Positions 27,196 through 35,308 of a stretch of DNA of 64,000 bases are shown here, one piece after another. The notes under the pieces were generated by a model. That model searched no databases. It was given only the letters and a program-made list of their open reading frames with translations, and was not told the DNA's origin. A program made the translations under genes and the position numbers. Origin of the DNA: LMDS01 sp043778145 (GTDB lineage Bacteria > Pseudomonadota > Gammaproteobacteria > Burkholderiales > Burkholderiaceae_C); the NCBI GenBank assembly GCA_043778145.1, contig JAYWGR010000001.1:62001-126000 (forward strand), written 5' to 3'. Each line of letters begins with the position of its first letter. Within the stretch, counting starts at the first letter, position 1.

Positions 27196-27912
27196 ATGGC
27201 CAAGACGCTTCTAAAAATCACCAACCTGAAAGTTGCGTACGGCGGTATCCAAGCCGTCAAAGGCGCTTCTTTCGAGGTCAATGAAGGCGAGCTCGTTTGC
27301 CTCATCGGCGCCAATGGCGCGGGCAAGACAACGACACTCAAGGCTGTCACCGGCACGCAGCCGGCAGCTGCTGGAGAGATTGAATACAACGGGCGCAGCA
27401 TCAAGGGCCAAGGACCGTGGGATCTGGTCAAGCAGGGCTTGGTGATGGTGCCGGAAGGGCGCGGCACCTTCACGCGCATGACGATCACTGAGAACCTGCA
27501 GATGGGCGCGTTCATCCGGAACGACAAAGCCCAGATCGAAGCCGATATCGAAAAGGTTTTCGTGATCTTCCCGCGACTCAAAGAGCGGCGGCACCAGCTC
27601 GCCGGGACGATGAGTGGCGGCGAGCAGCAGATGCTCGCGATGGGCCGCGCGCTGATGGCGCAACCGAAAGTGCTGCTGCTGGATGAGCCGTCGATGGGCC
27701 TCTCGCCGATCATGGTCGACAAAATCTTCGAAGTGGTCAACGACATCCACGTGCGCGGCACCACGGTGCTGCTCGTCGAGCAAAACGCCAGCCGAGCGCT
27801 CGCCCTCGCTTCACGCGGCTACGTGATGGAGTCTGGCGAAGTCACGATGAGCGGCGATGCCAAGAAGCTGCTGAACGACCCGAAGGTGCGAGCCGCCTAC
27901 CTCGGCGAGTGA
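27196..27912 (+). CDS. livF: branched-chain amino acid ABC transporter ATP-binding protein LivF
   Basis: Second ATPase subunit, 238 residues: NLKVAYGGIQAVKGASFEV, Walker A GANGAGKTTTLKAVTG, VPEGRGTFTRMTITENLQMG, ABC signature MSGGEQQMLAMGRAL and Walker B LLLDEPSMGLSP. The ATG at 27196 gives the usual start; it follows livG by 28 bp. A hairpin just after the stop probably ends the operon. Confidence 0.96.
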   Translation: MAKTLLKITNLKVAYGGIQAVKGASFEVNEGELVCLIGANGAGKTTTLKAVTGTQPAAAGEIEYNGRSIKGQGPWDLVKQGLVMVPEGRGTFTRMTITENLQMGAFIRNDKAQIEADIEKVFVIFPRLKERRHQLAGTMSGGEQQMLAMGRALMAQPKVLLLDEPSMGLSPIMVDKIFEVVNDIHVRGTTVLLVEQNASRALALASRGYVMESGEVTMSGDAKKLLNDPKVRAAYLGE

Positions 27913-27919
27913 GCCTTGC

Positions 27920-27948
27920 ACCGAGCGCGGATTCGTCGCTCGGTCTTT
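27920..27948 (+). terminator. probable terminator of the liv operon
   Basis: Arms ACCGAGCG (27920-27927) and CGCTCGGT (27937-27944) pair perfectly around a 9-base loop and are followed by CTTT. It starts 7 bp after the livF stop. The U-tract is weak. Confidence 0.5.
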
Positions 27949-28065
27949 GGGTTGTTGTCGATTGGCAAAAGGGTGCGGCGATACAATTTTTCGCTGCTGT
28001 TCCGCGCGAAAAGTTTTGCACTGTTGTGCGAAGCTTCGTGATCCCGTTAGCCACTGTTCGGCCGC

Positions 28066-29394
28066 ATGAATACCAACGATTCCACGGCAGCTGCCGGCAT
28101 CTTCAAATGTGATGTGCTCGTCGTCGGCGGTGGTCCAGCGGGATCGACGATTGCGGCACTGCTTGCCGAACGTGGTCGCGACGTGGTCATGATGGAAAAG
28201 GCGCACCACCCGCGTTTCCATATCGGCGAGTCACTGCTGCCGGCCAACGCCAAGCTGTTCGAGAAACTCGGTGTTCGCGATCAAGTCGAGCGCATTGGGC
28301 TGCCCAAATGGGGTGTCGAGTTCGTTTCTCCCGATCACGGCCATACTGCCTCGATTGAATTCGCAGACGCTTGGGACAAGACCATGCCTTATGCATGGCA
28401 GGTGCGGCGGTCGGAGCTAGATGAGTTGCTGTTCCGAAATGCCTCCGCTCGCGGAGCGCGCACGCTTGAAGGGCATTGCGTTCGCGATGTGGCCTTTGAT
28501 GACGATGGTGCGACCTTGACGGTCGAACTCGACGACGGCGCGCGGCAGACCTGGCGTACCCAGTTCGTGGTGGATGGCTCCGGCCGCGACACGCTGCTTG
28601 CCAACCACTTCAAGAGCAAGCAAAAAAACGAGCGCCACAACAGCGCCGCACTCTATGGTCACTTCACGGGTGCCAGGCGCTTGAAGGGGCGCGAAGAGGG
28701 CAACATCAGCGTGTTCTGGTTCGCGCACGGCTGGTTTTGGTTCATTCCGCTCGCTGACGGCACGACCAGCATCGGCGCCGTTTGCTGGCCGTACTACCTG
28801 AAGTCGCGCAAGAAGCCGCTTGCGGAGTTTTTCCGCGACACGATCGCGCTCTGCCCTGAATTGGCCGAACGCCTGAGCGCGGCGAAATTGGCAGGGGACG
28901 AAGTGCATGCCACTGGCAACTATTCGTACAGCAGCACGCATTGCAGCGGCGAGCGCTATCTGATGCTGGGCGATGCGTTTGCGTTCGTCGATCCGGTGTT
29001 TTCGTCTGGTGTTTATCTGGCGATGCACAGCGGCTTCGAAGGCGCGCGCGTGGTCGAAGCCGCGCTGGACGAGTCGCGTCGAGCGCCAGCGTTGCGACGT
29101 CGCTTCGAGCGCACGATGAAGCGCGGGCCGCGCGAATTTTCGTGGTTCATCTTTCGAGTCACGAACCCGACGATGCGCGAGTTCTTCATGGCGCCAGCCA
29201 ACCCGCTTCGCGTCAAGGAAGCCATGATTTCGCTGCTCGCCGGAGACATTTTTGGCAAGACGCCGATTTGGACGTCGGTGTTCGCGCTCAAGGCCCTGTA
29301 CTACCTTGTCTCGGCCGCGAATCTAGGGCGAACCGTGCGCGCCTGGTTGCGGCGGCGAAGCAACATCCGCGATGTCGAGGTATCGGCGTCGTGA
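28066..29394 (+). CDS. flavin-dependent halogenase-like oxidoreductase (first copy)
   Basis: A 442-residue FAD protein of the tryptophan/phenolic halogenase superfamily. The dinucleotide motif is VLVVGGGPAGSTIAALLAERG, followed by RFHIGESLLPAN and the diagnostic W-x-W-x-I-P motif at residues 223-228 (WFWFIP). LMLGDAFAFVDPVFSSG is the second FAD contact. Such enzymes chlorinate or brominate electron-rich aryl groups on free or carrier-bound substrates. It opens the plus-strand half of the aryl polyene cluster, so a halogenated aryl head group as in xanthomonadins is plausible. Whether it halogenates or only hydroxylates cannot be read from sequence. The stop overlaps the next gene (GTGA). Confidence 0.8.
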   Translation: MNTNDSTAAAGIFKCDVLVVGGGPAGSTIAALLAERGRDVVMMEKAHHPRFHIGESLLPANAKLFEKLGVRDQVERIGLPKWGVEFVSPDHGHTASIEFADAWDKTMPYAWQVRRSELDELLFRNASARGARTLEGHCVRDVAFDDDGATLTVELDDGARQTWRTQFVVDGSGRDTLLANHFKSKQKNERHNSAALYGHFTGARRLKGREEGNISVFWFAHGWFWFIPLADGTTSIGAVCWPYYLKSRKKPLAEFFRDTIALCPELAERLSAAKLAGDEVHATGNYSYSSTHCSGERYLMLGDAFAFVDPVFSSGVYLAMHSGFEGARVVEAALDESRRAPALRRRFERTMKRGPREFSWFIFRVTNPTMREFFMAPANPLRVKEAMISLLAGDIFGKTPIWTSVFALKALYYLVSAANLGRTVRAWLRRRSNIRDVEVSAS

Positions 29395-30323
29395 GCGACC
29401 ACCCGTTCGGCCACCATTCGCGGCAGTCATTCCGCGCGCTGCGTTCGTCGATCACTCTGGCGTGCGTAGCTTTGGCGGCGAGTGCTTTTTGCACCGTGTC
29501 CCGCGCCGATGAAGAGGCGACGGTTTTGACGTCCGATGCGCCGCCCGCCACTACAAGCAGGCAGCACCCGTTGTGGGAGTTGGGCGTGGGCGTTGCGGGA
29601 TTGCGGGTTCCTGACTACCGCGGCTCAGACCAAAACCACAGCTATCTGTTGCCGCTGCCGTACGTGGTTTATCGCGGTCAATGGCTGCGTGCCGACCGCG
29701 ACGGCACGCGCGCCTTGTTGATCGACATACCGCGCTTCGAGCTCGACATCAGCGTGGGTGCCTCGGTGCCCACGAACAGCACGCACAACGTTGCGCGGCG
29801 CGGCATGCCCGATCTGCCGGGCACGCTGGAGATCGGGCCCAACGCCAACATTCGCCTGTTCGGCAGCGATGACCGCCGCTTCAGGCTCGATCTGCGATTG
29901 CCGTTGCGCGCTGCGTTCACCATTCAGCGCTCGCCGCGAGGCGTTGGCGTCACGTTTTCGCCGAACCTCAACCTCGACGTGGCCAACGTTGCTGGCGGCT
30001 GGAACTTAGGGATGCTGACAGGCCCGCTCTATGGCGATCGGAAGCAGCACGCGTTGTTCTATACGGTTGACGCGGCCTTCGCGACGGCTGATCGCCCGGC
30101 TTACCAAGCGGCCGGCGGCTATGAAGGGTGGCGCGCGCTGGTCGCCACGTCACGTCGATTCGGCAACACCTGGCTCGGGGGATTCGTGCGTTACGACAGC
30201 CTCAAAGGCGCGGTCTTTGCAGACAGCCCGCTCGTGCGCCGCAAGGACGCGCTCTCGTTCGGCTTCGGCGTGTCGTATGTGTTTGCGCGCTCCTCCGAAC
30301 TCGTCAACTCAACCGCTGATTGA
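29391..30323 (+). CDS. MipA/OmpV-family outer membrane protein
   Basis: A 310-residue precursor with a signal peptide (RSSITLACVALAASAFCTVSRA). The amphipathic beta-strand pattern includes LGVGVAGLRVPDYRGSDQNH, typical of the MipA/OmpV family, and it ends in a strand with aromatic residues (LSFGFGVSYVFARS). Probably an outer-membrane barrel or scaffolding protein. The start is the GTG at 29391 overlapping the halogenase stop. In this context it may help place or export the pigment lipid; that is inference. Confidence 0.8.
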   Translation: MSDHPFGHHSRQSFRALRSSITLACVALAASAFCTVSRADEEATVLTSDAPPATTSRQHPLWELGVGVAGLRVPDYRGSDQNHSYLLPLPYVVYRGQWLRADRDGTRALLIDIPRFELDISVGASVPTNSTHNVARRGMPDLPGTLEIGPNANIRLFGSDDRRFRLDLRLPLRAAFTIQRSPRGVGVTFSPNLNLDVANVAGGWNLGMLTGPLYGDRKQHALFYTVDAAFATADRPAYQAAGGYEGWRALVATSRRFGNTWLGGFVRYDSLKGAVFADSPLVRRKDALSFGFGVSYVFARSSELVNSTAD

Positions 30324-30329
30324 GCCGCC

Positions 30330-31127
30330 ATGAGAGTCGCCTTGGCGCGCGGATTCGCGCATGGTCGCGCCAAAGGCAATGCCGTTCTGCTGCGTTGCTT
30401 CCATGTCCTCATGTTCTACGTCTTGCTGATCCATTTGGCAGCCATGTCGCTGACATGGAACCTGGTCTCAGCGCTGATTTACCCCTTCATTCCGCGGCGC
30501 CACGGCCTTGTGCTCGGGCGAGCGGCGATCTCGTCGGTCTACCGGGGTTTTTGGGCAACGGCGCAATGGCTGGGGTTGATGCGTGTCGATTGCAGCGCGC
30601 TCGACGCGCTCGCCCAAGACGGCGGGCTCATCATCGCGGCCAATCACCCGAGCATGCTCGATGCAATGTTGATCGTGGCCCGCGTGCCTCGCGGCGTTTG
30701 CATCATGCGCGCGAGCCTCATGCGCAATCCTTTCCTCGGCGCGGGCGCCAAACTCGCGCGCTACATCAGCAACGATCCGCTGCAAGGCATGTTCCGATGC
30801 GCAATTGCCAATCTCAAGGCCGGCGGTCAACTGGTGATGTTTCCGGAAGGCACGCGCACCGTGGAGTCGCCGGTCAACCCGTTTCGGCCCGGCATCACGA
30901 TGATGGCCAAGATGGCTGGCGTGCCCATCCAGACGGTGTTGATCGAGGCCGAGTCGCGCTACCTCTGCAAAGGCTGGCCGATCTGGCGAGTGCCTGTGTT
31001 CCCGACCGTGTTTCGTGCGCGGCTCGGCGAACGCTTCGACCCTGAGCCGGACCACAAAAGCCTGCTCGCGCGAATCGAGTCGTACTTCAAAGCCGAATTG
31101 GCGGCCGCGCCGAGACGCGCGGGATGA
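30330..31127 (+). CDS. PlsC-type lysophospholipid acyltransferase of the aryl polyene cluster
   Basis: A 265-residue membrane-associated acyltransferase. A hydrophobic N-terminal segment is followed by the acyltransferase motif NHPSMLD (H-x4-D) and FPEGTRT. Related cluster acyltransferases are thought to attach the aryl polyene to a glycerolipid-type anchor. Start ATG 30330, 6 bp after the OmpV-like gene. It overlaps the glycosyltransferase by 4 bp. Confidence 0.85.
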   Translation: MRVALARGFAHGRAKGNAVLLRCFHVLMFYVLLIHLAAMSLTWNLVSALIYPFIPRRHGLVLGRAAISSVYRGFWATAQWLGLMRVDCSALDALAQDGGLIIAANHPSMLDAMLIVARVPRGVCIMRASLMRNPFLGAGAKLARYISNDPLQGMFRCAIANLKAGGQLVMFPEGTRTVESPVNPFRPGITMMAKMAGVPIQTVLIEAESRYLCKGWPIWRVPVFPTVFRARLGERFDPEPDHKSLLARIESYFKAELAAAPRRAG

Positions 31128-31900
31128 AGGCGTCAACAACGCACTGCGTTCTCATCCCGAGCTACAACACCGGTCGCCAAGTTTTTGCCACGGTGGCTGC
31201 AGCGCGTGCGCAGTGGGCGCCGGTGTGCGTCGTCACCGACGGCAGCACCGACGGCACACCCGAGGGTTTGCAGCAACTCGCAGCCACCGACCCGGGACTG
31301 CGCGTGATCGTCCTTCCAGCCAACGCCGGCAAGGGCGCAGCGGTATTGCACGGCTTGACGGCGCTGCGCGATGCCGGCTTCACGCACGTCCTCGCGATGG
31401 ATTCGGATGGTCAACATCCGGCTGATTTGATTCCGGCGTTCATGCAGGCCTCGATGCAGCGGCCCGATGCGATGGTCCTTGGTCAACCGGTTTTTGATGC
31501 CTCGGCGCCCCTGCTGCGCGTGCGCGGCCGGCGCATCTCGAACTGGTGGACCAACCTCGAGACACTCGGCGCCGGCATCGCCGATTCGCTCTACGGCTTT
31601 CGCGTCTACCCGGTCGTGCCTTTGATCGAGGTCATGCGCGGTCAGCGCTGGATGCGGCGGTTTGATTTCGACACCGAGGCCGTCGTGCGGCTCGCTTGGC
31701 GCGGCGTGACGCCGATCAACTTGGGCGCGCCAGTTCGCTACCTGACCGCCGAAGAGGGCGGCATCTCGCACTTCCACTATGGGCGAGACAACCTCCTGCT
31801 GTCATGGATGCACTTCCGCTTGATGATTGAGTTCGCGTGGCGCTTGCCCGGCCTCGTCATGCGGCGCCTGCGCGGCCGGCCGCCATTTCAGCGCCGCTGA
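31124..31900 (+). CDS. family 2 glycosyltransferase
   Basis: A 258-residue GT-A enzyme: HCVLIPSYNTGRQVFATV, VVTDGSTDGTPEG for nucleotide-sugar binding, LAMDSDGQHPADLIP with the metal-binding DxD-like motif, and a downstream RRFDFDTE acceptor region. The layout resembles dolichol-phosphate-mannose-synthase-like enzymes, but only a weak C-terminal hydrophobic stretch is present. Likely sugar transfer during maturation of the pigment anchor. Overlaps the acyltransferase by 4 bp (ATGA). Confidence 0.85.
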   Translation: MKASTTHCVLIPSYNTGRQVFATVAAARAQWAPVCVVTDGSTDGTPEGLQQLAATDPGLRVIVLPANAGKGAAVLHGLTALRDAGFTHVLAMDSDGQHPADLIPAFMQASMQRPDAMVLGQPVFDASAPLLRVRGRRISNWWTNLETLGAGIADSLYGFRVYPVVPLIEVMRGQRWMRRFDFDTEAVVRLAWRGVTPINLGAPVRYLTAEEGGISHFHYGRDNLLLSWMHFRLMIEFAWRLPGLVMRRLRGRPPFQRR

Positions 31901-32009
31901 CGCTCGCGCGCCAGCGCGCCTGAGGCCAGCTTCGCGCAGACACACGCGAGTTAGCATCGATCCAGGGCGTGGGCCCATCAAAAATTCATCTGACCAGGGG
32001 AGAGAAAAC

Positions 32010-32141
32010 ATGACGCGATTTTTGAGCGCTGCCGCATTGCCGGCGGCATCGGCTGCCGCGGCTTTGTCGATCGGCTGCCGAGCCACCGCGTCGTCACCTT
32101 CCTCGACAAACGTCCACGCCAACGAGCCGGGTTACCGGTGA
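32010..32141 (+). CDS. tiny exported peptide, possible lipoprotein
   Basis: A 43-residue ORF after a good GGGGAGAG ribosome binding site. It has a hydrophobic signal-like segment (RFLSAAALPAASAAAALSIGC) and a short polar tail. SIGC is an imperfect lipobox, since position -3 is Ser. Its stop overlaps the GTG of the following hydrolase (GTGA), which supports real translation. No family is recognised. Confidence 0.5.
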   Translation: MTRFLSAAALPAASAAAALSIGCRATASSPSSTNVHANEPGYR

Positions 32142-32953
32142 TCGACACGGGCCGCCGCAATCTGCTGGGCAGCGTGGCGTTGGCGGCCCTTGGCGGTTGC
32201 GCGCTCCCGCCGACACGCATTCCGATGGATGCGCTGCGCCCGCCTTCGCTTTGCGCGGGCAGGGCGGCCGAACTGGTGGTGATGTTGCCCGGCGCGTACA
32301 GCCGGCCCCCGGAGTTCGTCGACGAAGGTTTTTTGACCTTGCTGCGTGCGCGCGGCGCTGCGGTCGATGTGGTGATCGCCGATGCGCACCTCGGCTACTT
32401 CTACGAGCGCAGCGTGATGGTGCGGTTGCGTGAAGACCTGATTCTCCCGGCGCGGCGCCAAGGCTATGCGCGCATCTGGCTTGTCGGCATCTCGCTCGGC
32501 GGCTTTGCAGCCCTGGGGTACGGGATGCACCACGGGGACGAGATCGATGGCGTCCTCGCCCTTGCGCCCTTCGTTGGCTCGCGCCTGCTCGTGCAAGAAA
32601 TCGCCGCCGCTGGCGGACCGCTGCGCTGGCGCGAGGCGCAGCGAAACAAGCCGCGCGCGGCTTCAGACGCTGCCGCCGCCGGCACCGAAGACATCGAGCG
32701 AGAACTCTGGACTTGGCTGGTCGACCGCCGCACTGATTCGGGCGCGCCTCCGATCTACCTCGGCTGCGGCCGCGACGACCGTTTCATCGAGGCCTCTCAG
32801 CTCGTCTCCACGCTGCTGCCTGCCGGCCACTTCACCATGGCAGCGGGCGGCCACGATTGGCCCGCTTGGCGCGATCTTTGGGCCGGCTGGCTGGACCGCG
32901 GCCTCTTGCCTCGCGTGAGTCCAGCGGCTTGTTCCAAACCAGGCGCGGCTTGA
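32138..32953 (+). CDS. alpha/beta hydrolase lipoprotein
   Basis: A 271-residue protein with a Tat/Sec-like N-terminus (GRRNLLGSVALAALGGC). LGGC is a good lipobox, so it is probably membrane-anchored in the periplasm. The hydrolase core has LVVMLPGAYS, the nucleophile elbow GISLGG and a C-terminal GGHDW carrying the likely catalytic His. Substrate unknown; in a pigment cluster it may act on an ester intermediate. GTG start overlapping the upstream stop, and TGATG overlap with the PAP2 gene. Confidence 0.78.
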   Translation: MIDTGRRNLLGSVALAALGGCALPPTRIPMDALRPPSLCAGRAAELVVMLPGAYSRPPEFVDEGFLTLLRARGAAVDVVIADAHLGYFYERSVMVRLREDLILPARRQGYARIWLVGISLGGFAALGYGMHHGDEIDGVLALAPFVGSRLLVQEIAAAGGPLRWREAQRNKPRAASDAAAAGTEDIERELWTWLVDRRTDSGAPPIYLGCGRDDRFIEASQLVSTLLPAGHFTMAAGGHDWPAWRDLWAGWLDRGLLPRVSPAACSKPGAA

Positions 32954-33672
32954 TGACACCCGCCGACTTGGCAGAAGCACCGCCGCGCGCGGTACCGACC
33001 GCCGCCGTGCGCGCCTGGCCGAGCGAGCTTGCCCACCGCGCCCGCTGGCATCTGCCGCTCAAGTTGGCCGGCGTCACCGCCTTCACCTGGCTCTTTTTCC
33101 TCGCGTACTTTCAGCTGTTGCGCCATCCGGCCTACCCGGTCACCGTGATGCCACTGACCTCGCTTGACCGGCTCATCCCGTTTCAACCGGTTGCGCTCGG
33201 GGCCTATCTGTCGCTTTGGGTCTACGTCGGCATCGCGCCGGGCTTGATGTTGAGCTTGCGTGCCCTGATCGGCTATGGCGCCTGGACCGCCGCCATGTGC
33301 CTGGCCGGCCTGACATGCTTTTACTTCTGGCCGACCGAGGTGCCCGCGCTGGCGTTTGATGTCTCCGGCTTCCCCGGCTTTTCGATGCTGCAAGGCGTCG
33401 ACGCCGCTGGCAACGCTTGCCCATCGATGCACGTTGCGGCGGCGATGTTCTCGGCGATCTGGATCGATCACGTGCTGCGCGAGGCTCGTGTGCCGTTTGC
33501 GCCGCGGCTCATCAACGCGCTCTGGTTTGTGGCCATTGCGTACTCGACGCTCGCGGTGAAGCAGCACGTCGCGCTCGATGCGTTGGCCGGCATGCTGCTC
33601 GGCGTCGCCTTCGCGTGGCCCTCGTTGCGCTGGCGCCTAGGGGGTCGCCACCAGCCAGGAGCCGCGATCTGA
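32953..33672 (+). CDS. PAP2-family membrane phosphatase
   Basis: A 239-residue membrane protein with about six helices and the lipid phosphatase motifs: CPSMHVAAAMF carries the PSMH block and KQHVALDALAG the third motif with catalytic His. The first motif (K-x6-RP) is not evident, so it is an atypical, possibly InsP-sterol-synthase-like PAP2 protein. Start ATG 32953 overlaps the hydrolase stop. A role in phosphatidate-type dephosphorylation of the pigment anchor is possible but unproven. Confidence 0.78.
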   Translation: MTPADLAEAPPRAVPTAAVRAWPSELAHRARWHLPLKLAGVTAFTWLFFLAYFQLLRHPAYPVTVMPLTSLDRLIPFQPVALGAYLSLWVYVGIAPGLMLSLRALIGYGAWTAAMCLAGLTCFYFWPTEVPALAFDVSGFPGFSMLQGVDAAGNACPSMHVAAAMFSAIWIDHVLREARVPFAPRLINALWFVAIAYSTLAVKQHVALDALAGMLLGVAFAWPSLRWRLGGRHQPGAAI

Positions 33673-33793
33673 GCGGATATCATCGGTTCACCCCGGTAGA
33701 GGGCGGGAAAAAGGCCTTTTCACGGGCGGGCGGGCTGGCAGATGCTGCCCATGACGATCGCGCTGAGGTCAGCATGAAGATGGACATCGCACA

Positions 33794-34024
33794 ATGAGTT
33801 CGCTCAAGGAATTGCAGGAACTGATCCTCGAAAAGTACGGGATCGAGGCTGACGCTCATGAGTCGATTCGCGGCAAGGGCTTCGATTCGCTCGCCCTGGT
33901 CGAGTTCCTGTTCGCCATCGAAGATCGCTTCGGCATCACGCTGCCTGACGACGATTCCAACATCGACACGCTGGCCGAGCTCGCTGTCGTCGTCGACAAG
34001 CTCAGGGCGAAGCAAGCGGCGTGA
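33794..34024 (+). CDS. acyl carrier protein (plus-strand half)
   Basis: A 76-residue carrier with the phosphopantetheine site GFDSLAL, Ser32, and acidic helices (EFLFAIEDRFGITLPDDD). It probably carries the aryl or malonyl units in chain building. An upstream short frame ending TGA at 33795-33797 overlaps its ATG. Its stop overlaps the ketosynthase GTG (GTGA), a sign of coordinated production of the two partners. Confidence 0.92.
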   Translation: MSSLKELQELILEKYGIEADAHESIRGKGFDSLALVEFLFAIEDRFGITLPDDDSNIDTLAELAVVVDKLRAKQAA

Positions 34025-35244
34025 GTGCCGTGCTGGCGCCAGTGGTCGTCACCGGTCTGGGGCTCGTCTCGCCGCACGGCGACGATCCCGCGGCGATGTT
34101 CGAGGCCTTGATGCGCGGCGAGTCTGCGATCCGGCCGATCTTTCCCGAATTGCCAAAGCCTGCGGCCGCCGCAACCATCGCGTTCGACGCCTCCCGTTGG
34201 TTCACCAAGCTGCAGCTGGCGGGCGTTGACCGCGTGAGCCAGCTCGCTGTGGCCGCCGCCGACTTGGCGATGCATGACGCCGGCGGCGATGCGGCCCGCG
34301 CCGCCATCGACCCCGAGCGCATTGGCGTCTACGTCGGTTGCGGCATGGGTGGCGCGTCTGCGCTTGAAGCGGCCTACCGCAGCGGCGGGCGCGTGCCGCC
34401 GCTCACCATTCCCGCCTTCATGCCGAACGCACCGGCCTCGCACGTTGCGATGCGCCAACGCGTGCTCGGGCCGGTGTTGACCTACTCGGTGGCCTGCGCG
34501 TCGTCAGCGATCGCGATTGCGGAGGCGGCCAAGGCCGTGCAGCGTGGCGAGATCGATCTGGCGATTGCCGGCGGCAGCGAAGCGCTGATCGTTCCCGGCG
34601 TGGTGCTCACCTGGCAAGCGATGCAGACGCTGGCCGCCTTCCAGCCCGGCGAAGCCGCCACTTCGGTGCGGCCATTCGCGGCCGACCGCAGCGGCTTTGC
34701 GCTCGGCGAAGGCGCAGCGTTCATCGTGCTCGAATCGGCCGAGCGCGCGCAGCGCCGCGGCGCGCGCGTGCACGCCGAGCTCGCCGGTTGGGGCTTGAGT
34801 TGCGACGCAACTCACCTCACCAAGCCTGACGCTGCGGGTCAGGCGAGGGCGCTGCGCCAAGCCCTGCGCCAGGCCGGGTTGCAGCCGCGCGATATTGGCT
34901 ACTGCAATGCACACGGCACCGCCACGCGCATTGGCGACGCGGTCGAGCGCGAGGCGTTGGCATTGGTTTGGGGCGATGCGCTCGATGACTTGCGTGTCAG
35001 CTCGACCAAGGCGTTGCACGGCCATTTGCTCGGCGCTGCTGGCGCGCTCGAAGCGGTGATCACCGTGCTGGCTCTGCGTGAGCGGCGCTTGCCGCCGAAT
35101 GCGCATTGCATGGAAGCTGATCCCGCCTGCGCGCTCGCGCTCGTGCCGGCGGGCGGCCTCGCGGCGCCTCAGCTCGAGGCTGCGGTCAGCAATTCGTTCG
35201 CCTTCGGCGGCACGAACTCGTCGCTCGTGTTTCGGCGCGGCTGA
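34021..35244 (+). CDS. beta-ketoacyl-ACP synthase, FabF-like
   Basis: A 407-residue ketosynthase with the full catalytic set: Cys159 in SVACASSAIAIAEA, His298 in CNAHGTATRIGD, and Lys330 and His335 in SSTKALHGHLLGAAG. It is therefore a condensing enzyme rather than a chain-length factor. In aryl polyene clusters an extra FabF-like enzyme (ApeR-type) works beside the main KS/CLF pair, possibly in initiation; by position and pairing with an ACP this is the best candidate. GTG start. It converges on the minus-strand operon 65 bp downstream. Confidence 0.9.
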   Translation: MSAVLAPVVVTGLGLVSPHGDDPAAMFEALMRGESAIRPIFPELPKPAAAATIAFDASRWFTKLQLAGVDRVSQLAVAAADLAMHDAGGDAARAAIDPERIGVYVGCGMGGASALEAAYRSGGRVPPLTIPAFMPNAPASHVAMRQRVLGPVLTYSVACASSAIAIAEAAKAVQRGEIDLAIAGGSEALIVPGVVLTWQAMQTLAAFQPGEAATSVRPFAADRSGFALGEGAAFIVLESAERAQRRGARVHAELAGWGLSCDATHLTKPDAAGQARALRQALRQAGLQPRDIGYCNAHGTATRIGDAVEREALALVWGDALDDLRVSSTKALHGHLLGAAGALEAVITVLALRERRLPPNAHCMEADPACALALVPAGGLAAPQLEAAVSNSFAFGGTNSSLVFRRG

Positions 35245-35308
35245 ACCCGCGCGCCAGCGGCTCAGCGCCAGGGAGTTTTTCGGGCGTGCGCGCGAGGCTC
35301 TCAGGCGC

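Noticed and set aside
26232..27764. A 510-codon open frame antisense to livG and livF
   Set aside because: Both sense genes carry full ABC signatures. The antisense product has no coherent fold and is a composition artefact.
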